Assembly (NCBI GenBank): GCA_963678585.2
Contig: CAXXGA010000003.1
Coordinates: forward strand, 62,001 to 126,000
DNA length: 64,000 bases
Reading direction: 5' to 3'
Source: Breoghania sp963678585
Lineage (GTDB): Bacteria > Pseudomonadota > Alphaproteobacteria > Rhizobiales > Stappiaceae
The position numbers and the translations under genes are program-made. Below, piece by piece: positions 10,187 to 19,200 of the stretch. Under the pieces are notes generated by a model. That model ran no database searches and had not been told where the DNA came from. It worked only from the letters and a program-made list of their open reading frames with translations. Within the stretch, counting starts at the first letter, position 1. Each line of letters starts with the position of its first letter.

Positions 10187-11188
10187 TCAGACGTCGAAGC
10201 CGTTCTGGGCTGCGAGGTTCTTCAAGGTGGTCTCGGGCCGTGCGCCGACGTGGCCGATCACCTCGGCGGCTGCCATGCAGCCAAGCTCCGCGCAGCGCGC
10301 CAGCGGATAGTTGCGGGCAAGGCCGAACAGGAAACCGGCGGCATAGAGATCGCCCGCGCCCGTCAGGTCCACCACCTCGTCGACCGGGTTGGCGCGCACC
10401 TGGTAGCTCTCCTCGCGGGTGACCGTCAGCGCACCCTTCTCCGACAGCGTGATGGTGGCGAGCTTCGCATCCTGACGCACCGCATCGACCGCGGTCTGGA
10501 TGTCGGCGGTTTCATAAAGCGCCTTCAGCTCGTGTTCGTTGGCGAACACGATATCGACCGCGCCGGTGCGGATCAGGTCGCGGAACTCCTCGCGATAGCG
10601 GTCCACGCAGAAGCTGTCGGAGAGCGTCAGAGCGGTCTTGCGGTCTGCATCGTGGGCAAGCTTCATGGCGCGGCGGAAGGCTTCCTTCGCAGCCGGGGGA
10701 TCCCACAGGTAGCCTTCCATGTAGGTGATGGCGGAGCGGGTCACGACCTCGGGGTCGATATCGTCCGGCCCAAGCTCGGTGCAGGCGCCCAGATAGGTGT
10801 TCATGGTGCGCTCGCCGTCCGGCGTGATCAGGATCATGGAGCGCGCGGTGGGATTGCCGTCGACGAGCGGCGCGGTGCCGAAGTGGGCCCCGATGCCGCG
10901 CATGTCATGGGCATAGGCCTTGCCAAGCTCGTCGTCGGCGACCTTGCCGATATAGGCGGCGGACCCGCCGAGCGAGGAAAGGCCTGCAATGGTGTTGCCC
11001 GCGCTGCCGCCGGACATGCGTACCGCCGACCCCATCTTTCCGTAGAGACGTTCCGCCTCCTCCGTGTCAACGAGGCGCATGGAACCCTTCACCAGCTTCT
11101 CGTTGACGAGGAAATCATCCTCCACATGGGCGAAGACATCGGCAATGGCATTGCCGATGCCGAGAACGTCGTAGGTCAGATCGGTCAT
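10187..11188 (-). CDS. PfkB-family kinase, adenosine-kinase-like
   Basis: ATP-dependent sugar or nucleoside kinase, 333 aa. N-terminal LGIGNAIADVF and the MSGGSAGNTIAGLSSLGG substrate-binding loop match the adenosine kinase-like branch common in alphaproteobacteria. The C-terminal DLTGAGDLYAAGFLFG has the anion-hole GAGD with the catalytic Asp. Product would be AMP if adenosine is the substrate; other nucleosides or ribose cannot be excluded. Single gene, with 137 bp upstream containing a GC-rich dyad. Confidence 0.88.
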   Translation of the reverse strand: MTDLTYDVLGIGNAIADVFAHVEDDFLVNEKLVKGSMRLVDTEEAERLYGKMGSAVRMSGGSAGNTIAGLSSLGGSAAYIGKVADDELGKAYAHDMRGIGAHFGTAPLVDGNPTARSMILITPDGERTMNTYLGACTELGPDDIDPEVVTRSAITYMEGYLWDPPAAKEAFRRAMKLAHDADRKTALTLSDSFCVDRYREEFRDLIRTGAVDIVFANEHELKALYETADIQTAVDAVRQDAKLATITLSEKGALTVTREESYQVRANPVDEVVDLTGAGDLYAAGFLFGLARNYPLARCAELGCMAAAEVIGHVGARPETTLKNLAAQNGFDV

Positions 11189-11325
11189 TCAAAAGTCCGT
11201 TGGTTCAGTTTCGGGAAGCCGATTTTAATCAGCGGTCTTTTTTGGGCGCGCGGATTACGACCCGCGCGCCGGGTCGGCATATCGGAAGAGTTCCGATAGC
11301 AGATGCCTGATATCAGATTTCGACA

Positions 11326-12216
11326 TCAGATTCCGGGGGTCGGCCGAAGGGCCCGGTTCGCTTCCGGCTCCTGGATCTTCTCGCGGAAGGGGCTGGCGCG
11401 ATAGACGCCCAGCATCTTGTATTCCGCACAGAAGAATTTCAGCTCCTCCAGCGCCAGAGCGACATTGGGCTCGTCGGGATGGCCTTCCACGTCGGCGTAG
11501 AACATGGAGGCGAAGAACTGACCCTCGAGCTGGTAGGATTCCAGCTTGGTCATGTTGACGTTGTTGGTCGCAAAACCGCCCAGCGCCTTGTAGAGCGCGG
11601 CGGGCACGTTGCGCACCCGGAAGACCATGGTCGTGATGACGGGCTGGCCGTTATCGGCAGCGCTCAGCGCCTCGCGCGAGAGGATCAGGAAGCGTGTGGT
11701 GTTGTGCGCGGCATCCTCCACATCGCGGGCGAGGATTTCAAGGCCATAGGCTTCGGCCGCGAGATCCGGGGCGAGGGCGGCGGCGGTCAGGTCGTTGCGT
11801 TCCGCGATCTGGCGGGCGGAGCCTGCCGTGTCCGCACCGACCACCGCGTTCAGGCCGAGGCGGCGGATCATGTTGCGGCACTGGCCGAGCGCCATGATGT
11901 GGCTCTGCACGCTCTTCAGCCCCTCGATGGTGGCTCCCGGAGGCGCCATGAGCTGGAAGCGGATCGGCATGAAATATTCGCCGATGATATGCAGGTTGGA
12001 GCGCGGCAGCAGGTGGTGGATGTCGGCCACGCGGCCCGCGACCGAATTCTCCACCGGGATCATGCCCAGTTCGGCTTCACCGGACTCAAGCGCATGAAAG
12101 CAGTCTTCGAACGTGGCGCAGGGCACTGATTCGTAATCGGGATAGACATCGCGACACGCCATGTGCGAATTCGCACCGGGCTCGCCCTGAAACACGATCT
12201 TTTTCATATGCGACAT
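11326..12216 (-). CDS. pheA: Prephenate dehydratase
   Basis: Converts prephenate to phenylpyruvate in phenylalanine synthesis. 296 aa, monofunctional (no chorismate mutase domain). Catalytic domain with IVFQGEPGANSHMA at the start, IPVENSVAGRV and the TRF motif (NTTRFLIL) about residue 180, followed by an ACT domain (about 195-275) containing KLESYQLEGQFFASMFYADV, the usual site of feedback inhibition by phenylalanine. The start could be three codons later (MKKIVFQGE, 12207). Follows kdsB on the same strand after 41 bp, so they may be cotranscribed. Confidence 0.95.
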   Translation of the reverse strand: MSHMKKIVFQGEPGANSHMACRDVYPDYESVPCATFEDCFHALESGEAELGMIPVENSVAGRVADIHHLLPRSNLHIIGEYFMPIRFQLMAPPGATIEGLKSVQSHIMALGQCRNMIRRLGLNAVVGADTAGSARQIAERNDLTAAALAPDLAAEAYGLEILARDVEDAAHNTTRFLILSREALSAADNGQPVITTMVFRVRNVPAALYKALGGFATNNVNMTKLESYQLEGQFFASMFYADVEGHPDEPNVALALEELKFFCAEYKMLGVYRASPFREKIQEPEANRALRPTPGI

Positions 12217-12257
12217 TATCGGCTTGGTCCTGGAAATCGTCTCTGACTGGGGGTTGT

Positions 12258-13037
12258 TCAGGCTTTTTCGGCTTCGCGGGCGGCCTTGGCAAAAGCGGCG
12301 CGCACGCGTTCCAGATCTGCGGGGGTGTTCACATCCATCGGCGTTGCCGGAACAAGGCTCACGTCGATGCGCATGCCGGCCTCAAGAGCGCGGAGCTGTT
12401 CCAGCTTCTCGCGCGTCTCAAGCGTCGACGGCGGCAGGGAGACAAAACGCTCCAGCGCCGCGCGGCGCCAGGCATAGACGCCGATATGCTGGTAGAGCGG
12501 GCCCTCGCCGTAAGGGGCGGTGGCGCGCGTGAAATAGAGCGCGCGATGGCGCTCGCCGCCCAGCGGCGTGGTGACCGCCTTGACGAAACCGGGATCGATG
12601 CGCCCCTCCTCGCCGTGAATCTCGGTCATGATCGTGCCGATATCGACGCTTCTGTCCTTAAGCGGCTCGATGGCGGCTTTCAGCGATTCCGGGTCGATCA
12701 GCGGGACGTCGCCCTGAAGGTTCAGGATGAGATCGCAATCGGGATCGGCGATCTGCACCGCCTCGCGCACCCGGTCGGAGCCGGAGGCGTGGTCCTTGCG
12801 GGTCATGACGGCTCGACCGCCTGCGGCTTCAACCACAGTGATGATGCGCGCATCGTCGGCTGCGACCACCACGGGGCCGATATCGGCCTCCCGGGCGCGC
12901 TCCAGTACCTGTACGATCATCGGCTTGCCGTCGATATCGGCCAGCGGCTTGCCGGGAAGCCGGGACGATTCCATCCGCGCCGGAATGACCACGAGAACGC
13001 GGGAACGGCGGTTCGAGGAGGCAGAATAGGCAGGCAT
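12258..13037 (-). CDS. kdsB: 3-deoxy-manno-octulosonate cytidylyltransferase
   Basis: Activates Kdo as CMP-Kdo for lipid A/LPS core synthesis in the cytoplasm. 259 aa from the ATG at 13037. The nucleotidyltransferase signature VLVVIPARMESSRLPGKPLA is followed by MTRKDHASGSDRV, LNLQGDVPLIDP and GPLYQHIGVYAWRRAALERF, all typical for KdsB. Upstream is a 365 bp gap shared with the divergent cycM. Confidence 0.95.
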   Translation of the reverse strand: MPAYSASSNRRSRVLVVIPARMESSRLPGKPLADIDGKPMIVQVLERAREADIGPVVVAADDARIITVVEAAGGRAVMTRKDHASGSDRVREAVQIADPDCDLILNLQGDVPLIDPESLKAAIEPLKDRSVDIGTIMTEIHGEEGRIDPGFVKAVTTPLGGERHRALYFTRATAPYGEGPLYQHIGVYAWRRAALERFVSLPPSTLETREKLEQLRALEAGMRIDVSLVPATPMDVNTPADLERVRAAFAKAAREAEKA

Positions 13038-13402
13038 CAGGCACAGGCTCCCGGGTCGGCACCGGAAATCGGACGGAGGGCGACCCGTGAAGGCCGTCTC
13101 CCCGCCGATCGGGGTCAAGGTCATGGAGCCCCCGGCGCCGACCCGAAAAATACGGGGGACGGCGCGGCGGGCGCTCCGGTGTCTGGGCGTCCCGGGCGTT
13201 CGGCCGGAGCCGCGAAAGCCGGGGCCTCGCACGCGGTTCGGCGCGCTGATCGGGAACGCAGGAACTCGATGTTTTATACCTATGGACAGCGACGTCAAAA
13301 AGTTTGTAGTTTCCGGCGACTTTGGAGAAAAATGCTGACAGGGCCGGGAGGGGTTGCTACCGGTGGCTTGCTGACAGCTGGTCGAATGGAGGAATGGCCG
13401 AC
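13038..13402. other. Divergent intergenic region between kdsB and cycM
   Basis: No convincing gene. On the minus strand a TTGACG hexamer (near 13296) with TATAAA/TAAAAC 14-16 bases downstream could be a kdsB promoter. For cycM, a GGAGG at 13388-13392 is the ribosome binding site; its 10-base spacing favours the ATG at 13403 over the one at 13394. Confidence 0.4.
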
Positions 13403-14008
13403 ATGAATAGCTTCGAGCTGAACAAGATCGCAGGTGCGGTCTTGCTCGCCCTTCTCGTCATCATGGCGCTCGGAGTGTCCTCCGACATCATCTTCGACCG
13501 TGAAGCGCCGGAAACGCCGGGTTACCCGATTGCGGTGGCCACCGCGGATGGCGCAGGGGAAGGCGCGGCTGCCGAAGCGGAAGAAGTGGTTCCGCTGGCG
13601 GTGCGACTCGCCGAAGCCGATGTCGGGGCCGGTGAAAAGGTCACCAAGAAGTGCGCCGCCTGCCACACGTTCGATAATGGCGGCGCCAACAAGGTGGGCC
13701 CGAACCTGTGGGGCGTGGTCGGCCGCAAGCCCGCAAGCCACGAGGGTTTCAAGTATTCCAACGCCATGACGGCCTTCGCCGACGAACACGCGGAATGGAC
13801 CTATGAGCAGCTCGACGAGTTCGTGCTGAAGCCGAAGGACCACATTCCGGGCACGGCCATGGCCTTCAACGGCCTGTCCAAGCCGAAGGATCGCGCGAAC
13901 CTGATCGTCTATCTGCACTCGCTGTCCGACAACCCGCTGCCGCTTCCCACGCCGGAAGCCCCCGCGGAGAGCGCGGAAGCGCCTGCGGAAGCGCCCGCCG
14001 CCCAGTGA
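13403..14008 (+). CDS. cycM: Membrane-anchored cytochrome c (CycM type)
   Basis: Class I c-type cytochrome of 201 aa tethered to the inner membrane, facing the periplasm; family members carry electrons from the bc1 complex to cytochrome aa3 oxidase. The start MNSFELNKIAGAVLLALLVI is the typical CycM N-terminus with an uncleaved anchor (about residues 9-25). An Ala/Glu-rich linker precedes the heme-binding CAACH at 84-88. PGTAMAF supplies the likely Met ligand near residue 150. The Pro/Ala/Glu tail is probably disordered. Followed by a good intrinsic terminator. Confidence 0.93.
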   Translation: MNSFELNKIAGAVLLALLVIMALGVSSDIIFDREAPETPGYPIAVATADGAGEGAAAEAEEVVPLAVRLAEADVGAGEKVTKKCAACHTFDNGGANKVGPNLWGVVGRKPASHEGFKYSNAMTAFADEHAEWTYEQLDEFVLKPKDHIPGTAMAFNGLSKPKDRANLIVYLHSLSDNPLPLPTPEAPAESAEAPAEAPAAQ

Positions 14009-14034
14009 GGCCGCATCTTTCGTGATCATCAAGG

Positions 14035-14062
14035 AGCCGGGCCGATCGTGCCCGGCTTTTTT
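14035..14062 (+). terminator. Intrinsic terminator of cycM
   Basis: Stem AGCCGGGC/GCCCGGCT (14035-14042 with 14050-14057), 7-base loop, T-run 14057-14062. Located 27 bp after the cycM stop. Confidence 0.85.
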
Positions 14063-14230
14063 GTATCCGGAGCCTGCCCGGGGCCGACCGCTTTGCCCCT
14101 GAGCGGCCAGCCGCCTTCGCCCCTGAGCGAAATGATGAAATCATCGTAATTTGCGATAGCAGGCGAACCGTGGCCTAGTAGGCCGCTCAAGCCGCAAGCG
14201 ACGATTCATGAAACAAGCTGCCGAGGATCG

Positions 14231-16108
14231 ATGTCTGGACCGTTCACCCGCTCTCTCCTTGCCGCCCTCATCATTGCGCCCGTTCTCAGCTTCGGTGCGC
14301 AGGCCCAGTCGGAGAGCGACGCCGGAAACGAGCCGCAGTGGCATCACGCCACTTCGCTGACGGGTGAGCCGAAATACGGCCCCGACGTCGACCATTTCGA
14401 CTATGTGAACCCGGATGCACCCAAGGGCGGCACGGTCAGGCTCGCCTCGCAGGGCGGCTTCGACACGTTCAACCCGATCCTGTCGCGCGGCAATCAGGCG
14501 CCGGGCATCGGCAACACGCTCGACCGGCTGATGGAAAGCGCGCTCGACGAGCAGAACATCTCCGCCGAATACGGGCTGATCGCGGAGGCCACGCGCCATC
14601 CGGCGGATGATTCGTGGGTGGAGTTCCGCCTCAACCCGGCGGCGCGCTGGCATGACGGCGAGCCGATCACGGCGGACGACGTGATCTGGAGCTTCGAGAA
14701 GGCGGTGGAGGTGAACCCCTCCATGCGCTTCTACTATCGCAACGTGGTGAAGGCGGAGAAGACGGCCGACGGCGTGGTGCGCTTTTCCTTCGACGTGAAG
14801 AACAACCGCGAACTGCCGCACATCATGGGCCAGCTCCTTGTCCTGCCGAAGCACTGGTGGGAGGGCACCAACAACAAGGGCGAGAAGCGCGACATCACCA
14901 AAGGCACGCTGGAACCGCCGCTCGGCTCCGGCCCCTACAAGATCGCCTCCTTCGACGTGAACCGCTCTGTCACCTACGAACGGGTGAAGGACTATTGGGC
15001 GGCCGATCTGCCGGTGCGCAAGGGCACCAACAATTTCGACGAGATCCGCTACGATTCCTATCGCGATTCCACGGTGGTTCTGGAGGCCTTCAAGGGCGAC
15101 CAGTACGATTTCCGCTCCGAAAACAGCGCCAAGAACTGGGCGACGGGCTACGATTTCCCGGCCCGTTCCGAGGGCAAGGTGGTTCTGGAGACCTTCCCGG
15201 ACAAGGCACGCGGCGTGATGCAGGCCTTCGTCATGAACCTGCGACTTGCCAAATTCTCCGACGAGCGCGTTCGCGAGGCGCTGAATTACGCCTTCGATTT
15301 CGAGACCGCCAACCGCACCACCTTCTACGATCAGTACAAGCGCATCCCGAGCTATTTCGCGGGCACCGAGCTTGCCTCGTCCGGCCTGCCTCAGGGCAAG
15401 GAACTGGAGATCCTGGAGACGGTGCGCGACCTGATCCCGGCGTCGGTCTTCACCACGCCATACGAAAACCCCGTCGGCGGAAGCACGGAGGCCATGCGGG
15501 CCAACCTGCGCAAGGCGATAGACCTGCTGAAAGAGGCCGGATACGGCCTGAAGGGCCGCCAGATGGTGAACCTGAAAACAGGCGAGCCGCTGACCATAGA
15601 ATTCGTGGACAACGACCCGAATTCGGAACGCTACGTGCTTCCCTTTGCCAACAACCTCAAGCGCATCGGCATCGAGATGAGCTTCCGGGTTCTGGACACG
15701 CCGCAATATATCAACCGCATCCAGAACCGCGATTTCGAGATGACGACGCTGGCCTGGGGCCAGTCGCTCTCGCCCGGCAACGAACAGCGCGACTTCTGGG
15801 GCTCTGAAGCAGCGAACCGCAACCAGTCGCGCAATTACGCGGGCATCAGGGACAAGGGCGTCGATGCGCTTATCGACAAGGTGATCTTCGCGGAGACCCG
15901 TGAGGACCTCGTCGCCGCCACCAGGGCGCTCGACCGGGTGCTGCTCGCCCATCACTATGTCGTCCCGCAGTGGTATCTCGACATCTTCCGAACCGCGCGC
16001 TGGGACCGGTTCTCGCATCCCGAGCACATGACCGATTACACCCACGGCTTTCCCGATATCTGGTGGTGGGACGAGGCCAAGGCCGCCAAGGCGGGGCGTC
16101 AGCCATGA
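14231..16108 (+). CDS. yejA: Peptide/microcin C-type ABC transporter, binding protein 1 (YejA-like)
   Basis: Periplasmic solute-binding protein of the DppA/OppA family 5, 625 aa, closest in layout to YejA. A Sec signal peptide spans about residues 1-25 (ALIIAPVLSFGAQAQ). Family features follow: YVNPDAPKGGTVRLASQGGFDTFNPI, RHPADDSWVEFRLNPAARWHDG, TADDVIWSFE, TLEPPLGSGPYKI. First of five genes for a complete importer. Its TGA overlaps the next gene's ATG (ATGA). Expected ligands are short peptides, including possible uptake of peptide-nucleotide antibiotics such as microcin C in known Yej systems. Confidence 0.9.
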   Translation: MSGPFTRSLLAALIIAPVLSFGAQAQSESDAGNEPQWHHATSLTGEPKYGPDVDHFDYVNPDAPKGGTVRLASQGGFDTFNPILSRGNQAPGIGNTLDRLMESALDEQNISAEYGLIAEATRHPADDSWVEFRLNPAARWHDGEPITADDVIWSFEKAVEVNPSMRFYYRNVVKAEKTADGVVRFSFDVKNNRELPHIMGQLLVLPKHWWEGTNNKGEKRDITKGTLEPPLGSGPYKIASFDVNRSVTYERVKDYWAADLPVRKGTNNFDEIRYDSYRDSTVVLEAFKGDQYDFRSENSAKNWATGYDFPARSEGKVVLETFPDKARGVMQAFVMNLRLAKFSDERVREALNYAFDFETANRTTFYDQYKRIPSYFAGTELASSGLPQGKELEILETVRDLIPASVFTTPYENPVGGSTEAMRANLRKAIDLLKEAGYGLKGRQMVNLKTGEPLTIEFVDNDPNSERYVLPFANNLKRIGIEMSFRVLDTPQYINRIQNRDFEMTTLAWGQSLSPGNEQRDFWGSEAANRNQSRNYAGIRDKGVDALIDKVIFAETREDLVAATRALDRVLLAHHYVVPQWYLDIFRTARWDRFSHPEHMTDYTHGFPDIWWWDEAKAAKAGRQP

Positions 16109-18006
16109 GCGGCGGCCTGAACCGACGAGACCTGCTCGCCTGGGGGGCGGGTGCTGCGCTGACCCCCCTTCTGCCCCTGCCGAAAGCTTTTGCGGAGGCC
16201 GCGCCCAATACAGGCATGGGCACAGGCACGGGCACGGGCCCGCGGCACGGGCTGTCTGTCTTCGGCGATCTGAAATACGGGCCCGATTTCAGCCACTTCG
16301 ACTATCTCGACCCGGATGCGCCGAAGGGCGGCTCGATGGCGTTCACGCCGCCGTCCTGGGCCTATAACCAGAACCCGCTGACCTTCGACACGCTCAACAC
16401 CTTCGTTCTGAAGGGCAATGCCCCGCCGCGCATGGAGCTGTGTTTCGACACGCTGATGGTGCGCGCGCTCGACGAGCCGGACGCCATGTACGGGCTGGTG
16501 GCGGAAAGCGTCGCGGTCTCCGCCGACCGCAACATCTACACCTTTGCTCTGCGCCCCGAGGCGCGCTTTCACGACGGATCGCCGCTGACGGCGGACGACG
16601 TCGCCTTTTCGCTGATGCTCCTGAAGGAAAAGGGCCACCCGGCGATCACGCAGACGATCCGCGACATGGAGAGCGCCAGCGTCAAGGACACCTATACGGT
16701 GGAGGTGCGCTTTTCCGGCAGGCAGAGCCGCCAGCTTCCGCTGATCGTGGCCGGTCTGCCGGTCCTCTCCAAAGCCTATTACGAGGTCCACGACTTCACC
16801 CAGTCCACGCTGGAGCCGCCGCTCGGTTCCGGGCCCTACCGGGTGGGCAAGGTCGATGCGGGCCGCGCCATCGAATTCGAACGTGTCGAGGACTGGTGGG
16901 GCCGCGACCTGCCGGTTTCGCGCGGGGCTTTCAATTTCGACAGGCTCCGGGTGGAGTTCTACCGCGAACGCGATATCGCGTTCGAGGCCTTCAAGAAGGG
17001 CAATCTCACCTTCCGCGAGGAATTCACTTCCAAAACATGGGCCACGGGCTACGATTTTCCCGCCATCCGGCAGGGCCATGTCATCAAGGCGACCTTCCCC
17101 GACGAGCGGCCCGCGGGCGCGCAAGGCTGGTTCTTCAACACACGGCGCAAGAAGTTCTCCGATCCGCGAACCCGCGAGGCCATCGGGCTCGCCTTCGATT
17201 TCGAATGGACAAACGAGAACCTGTTCTACGGGCTCTACGAGCGCACCCATTCCTTCTTCCAGAACTCCGACATGATGGCGACGGGCACGCCGTCCGAGGA
17301 CGAACTGAAGCTTCTTGAGCTTTTCCGCGGGCAGGTGCCGGATGAAGTCTTCGGTGAGGTTTGGACCGCGCCGAAATCCGACGGATCGGGCCGCGACCGC
17401 ACGTTGCTGCGCCGGGCAAACGATCTCCTGATGGAAGCCGGCTGGGTGCGCAACGGCAAGCAGCTGGTCTCAGCCGAAGGCGAACCGCTCACCGTGGAGT
17501 TTCTCGCCAACGGGCCCGCTTTCGGCCGCGTGATCCAGCCCTACGCCAACGCGCTGGCGCGGCTCGGTATCGACGCGCAGTTCCGGCTGGTCGATTCCTC
17601 ACAATTCCAGTCACGGCTCAACTCGTTCGATTTCGACGTGACCGGGCGGCGTTATGCACTGGCCTCCACGCCGGGCGAAGGCATTCGCGAATACTGGAGC
17701 AGCCGGGCGGCGGAGACGCCGGGAAGCTCCAATCTCGCAGGCATTTCCAGCCCGGCCATCGACGCGCTGATCGAGAAGGTGATCCATGCCGACAGCCGCG
17801 AGGCGATGACGACTGCCGCGCGCGCGCTCGACCGGGTGCTGCGGGCGGGCCACTACTGGGTGCCGAACTGGTTCAAGGCGAGCCACACGGTCGCCTACTG
17901 GGATCGCTTCGGATATGCGGAGCCGATCCCGCCTTACGATTTCCCGGTTGAGACCACATGGTGGTACGACGCTGACAAGGCGAAGCGAATCGGCAGAGCG
18001 GAATAA
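16105..18006 (+). CDS. Peptide/microcin C-type ABC transporter, binding protein 2, Tat-exported
   Basis: Second family 5 binding protein, 633 aa, related to the first (shared YLDPDAPKGGSMAF, TADDVAFSL, STLEPPLGSGPYRV, ATGYDFPAI) but clearly diverged. Its N-terminus LNRRDLLAWGAGAALTPLL carries a twin-arginine RRDLL motif with a mild hydrophobic stretch, so export by Tat is likely, unlike the Sec signal of the first. A Gly/Thr repeat (GMGTGTGTG) follows the signal. Start at 16105 is translationally coupled to gene 1. The two proteins probably share one permease and widen ligand range. Confidence 0.9.
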   Translation: MSGGLNRRDLLAWGAGAALTPLLPLPKAFAEAAPNTGMGTGTGTGPRHGLSVFGDLKYGPDFSHFDYLDPDAPKGGSMAFTPPSWAYNQNPLTFDTLNTFVLKGNAPPRMELCFDTLMVRALDEPDAMYGLVAESVAVSADRNIYTFALRPEARFHDGSPLTADDVAFSLMLLKEKGHPAITQTIRDMESASVKDTYTVEVRFSGRQSRQLPLIVAGLPVLSKAYYEVHDFTQSTLEPPLGSGPYRVGKVDAGRAIEFERVEDWWGRDLPVSRGAFNFDRLRVEFYRERDIAFEAFKKGNLTFREEFTSKTWATGYDFPAIRQGHVIKATFPDERPAGAQGWFFNTRRKKFSDPRTREAIGLAFDFEWTNENLFYGLYERTHSFFQNSDMMATGTPSEDELKLLELFRGQVPDEVFGEVWTAPKSDGSGRDRTLLRRANDLLMEAGWVRNGKQLVSAEGEPLTVEFLANGPAFGRVIQPYANALARLGIDAQFRLVDSSQFQSRLNSFDFDVTGRRYALASTPGEGIREYWSSRAAETPGSSNLAGISSPAIDALIEKVIHADSREAMTTAARALDRVLRAGHYWVPNWFKASHTVAYWDRFGYAEPIPPYDFPVETTWWYDADKAKRIGRAE

Positions 18007-18087
18007 CCGCGCCGGAGGCTTCTTCTCAGGCTTTTACGAAACGCGGGCCGGGCATTCCGGCCTGAGCACCAGACGAGATTCCTTGCG

Positions 18088-19197
18088 ATGGGCGCCTATA
18101 TTCTCAGACGTCTGCTCCTGATGATCCCGACCATCGTCGGGATCATGGCGATCAATTTCGCCATCATCCAGTTCGCCCCCGGCGGACCGGTGGAGCAGAT
18201 CATCGCCAAGCTTCAGGGCACGGACGTTTCCGCCACCGCGCGCATTTCCGGCGGCGGCGGCGATTTCGGCGGCCAACAGGCGCAATCGGGCGGCGGCGGG
18301 GAATCGGGCAGCTCCAGCTATCGCGGCGCGCAGGGGCTCGATCCGGAATTCATCGCCAGTCTCGAAAAGCAGTTCGGCTTCGACAAGCCGCCGCTCACCC
18401 GCTTCGGCGAGATGCTGCTGAACTATGCAAGCTTCGATTTCGGCGAGAGCTATTTCCGCGATATCTCCGTCATCGACCTGATCAAGGAAAAGCTCCCCGT
18501 CTCCATTTCGCTGGGCCTCTGGATGACGCTTCTTTCCTATGGCATCTCCATCCCGCTGGGGGTGCGCAAGGCGGTCAAGGACGGCTCGCGCTTCGATATC
18601 TGGACCTCCGGCGTCATCATCATCGGCTACGCCATTCCGGGCTTTCTCTTCGCGGTTCTGCTGATCGTGCTGTTTGCCGGCGGCTCCTACTGGGACATCT
18701 TCCCGCTTCGCGGACTGACGTCGGACAACTGGGAGAGCCTGTCGTGGGGGGCACGGATCGCAGATTATTTCTGGCATCTGGCGCTGCCGCTGACCGCGAT
18801 GGCGCTTTCCGCCTTCGCCACCACGACGCTTCTGACCAAGAACTCGTTTCTGGATGAAATCCGCAAGCAATATGTGGTGACGGCGCGCGCCAAGGGGCTG
18901 ACGGAGGGCCGCGTGCTCTACGGCCATGTGTTCCGAAACGCCATGCTGATCGTGATCGCGGGCTTTCCGGGCGCCTTCATCGCGTCCTTCTTCGCAGGCT
19001 CGCTGCTCATAGAGACGATCTTCTCGCTGAACGGCATCGGGCTTCTCTCCTATGAAGCGGTGCTGACCCGCGACTATCCGGTGGTCTTCGCCACGCTCTA
19101 CATCTTCTCGCTGCTGAGCCTCTTCGTGACGCTCATTTCCGACCTCACCTACACGTGGATCGATCCGCGGATCGATTTCGAAAGCCGGGAGGTCTAG
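18088..19197 (+). CDS. yejB: ABC transporter permease YejB-like
   Basis: Inner-membrane permease subunit of 369 aa. N-terminal MGAYILRRLLLMIPTIVGIM is the standard first helix of DppB/YejB proteins, followed by a Gly/Ser-rich periplasmic insertion (about residues 45-85) typical of YejB, and the permease domain with the EAA-loop sequence YVVTARAKGLTEGRVLYGHVFRNAM split around the coupling helix. Lies 81 bp after binding protein 2 and 3 bp before the next permease gene. Confidence 0.93.
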   Translation: MGAYILRRLLLMIPTIVGIMAINFAIIQFAPGGPVEQIIAKLQGTDVSATARISGGGGDFGGQQAQSGGGGESGSSSYRGAQGLDPEFIASLEKQFGFDKPPLTRFGEMLLNYASFDFGESYFRDISVIDLIKEKLPVSISLGLWMTLLSYGISIPLGVRKAVKDGSRFDIWTSGVIIIGYAIPGFLFAVLLIVLFAGGSYWDIFPLRGLTSDNWESLSWGARIADYFWHLALPLTAMALSAFATTTLLTKNSFLDEIRKQYVVTARAKGLTEGRVLYGHVFRNAMLIVIAGFPGAFIASFFAGSLLIETIFSLNGIGLLSYEAVLTRDYPVVFATLYIFSLLSLFVTLISDLTYTWIDPRIDFESREV

Positions 19198-19200
19198 GGC

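Noticed and set aside
11245..11270. GC-rich dyad after pheA as terminator
   Set aside because: Stem is good, but the minus strand carries an A-run, not a T-run, after it; direction does not fit pheA.
14095..14129. Two GCCCCTGAGCG copies 24 bp apart before yejA
   Set aside because: Could be an operator but too short and GC-rich to separate from chance.
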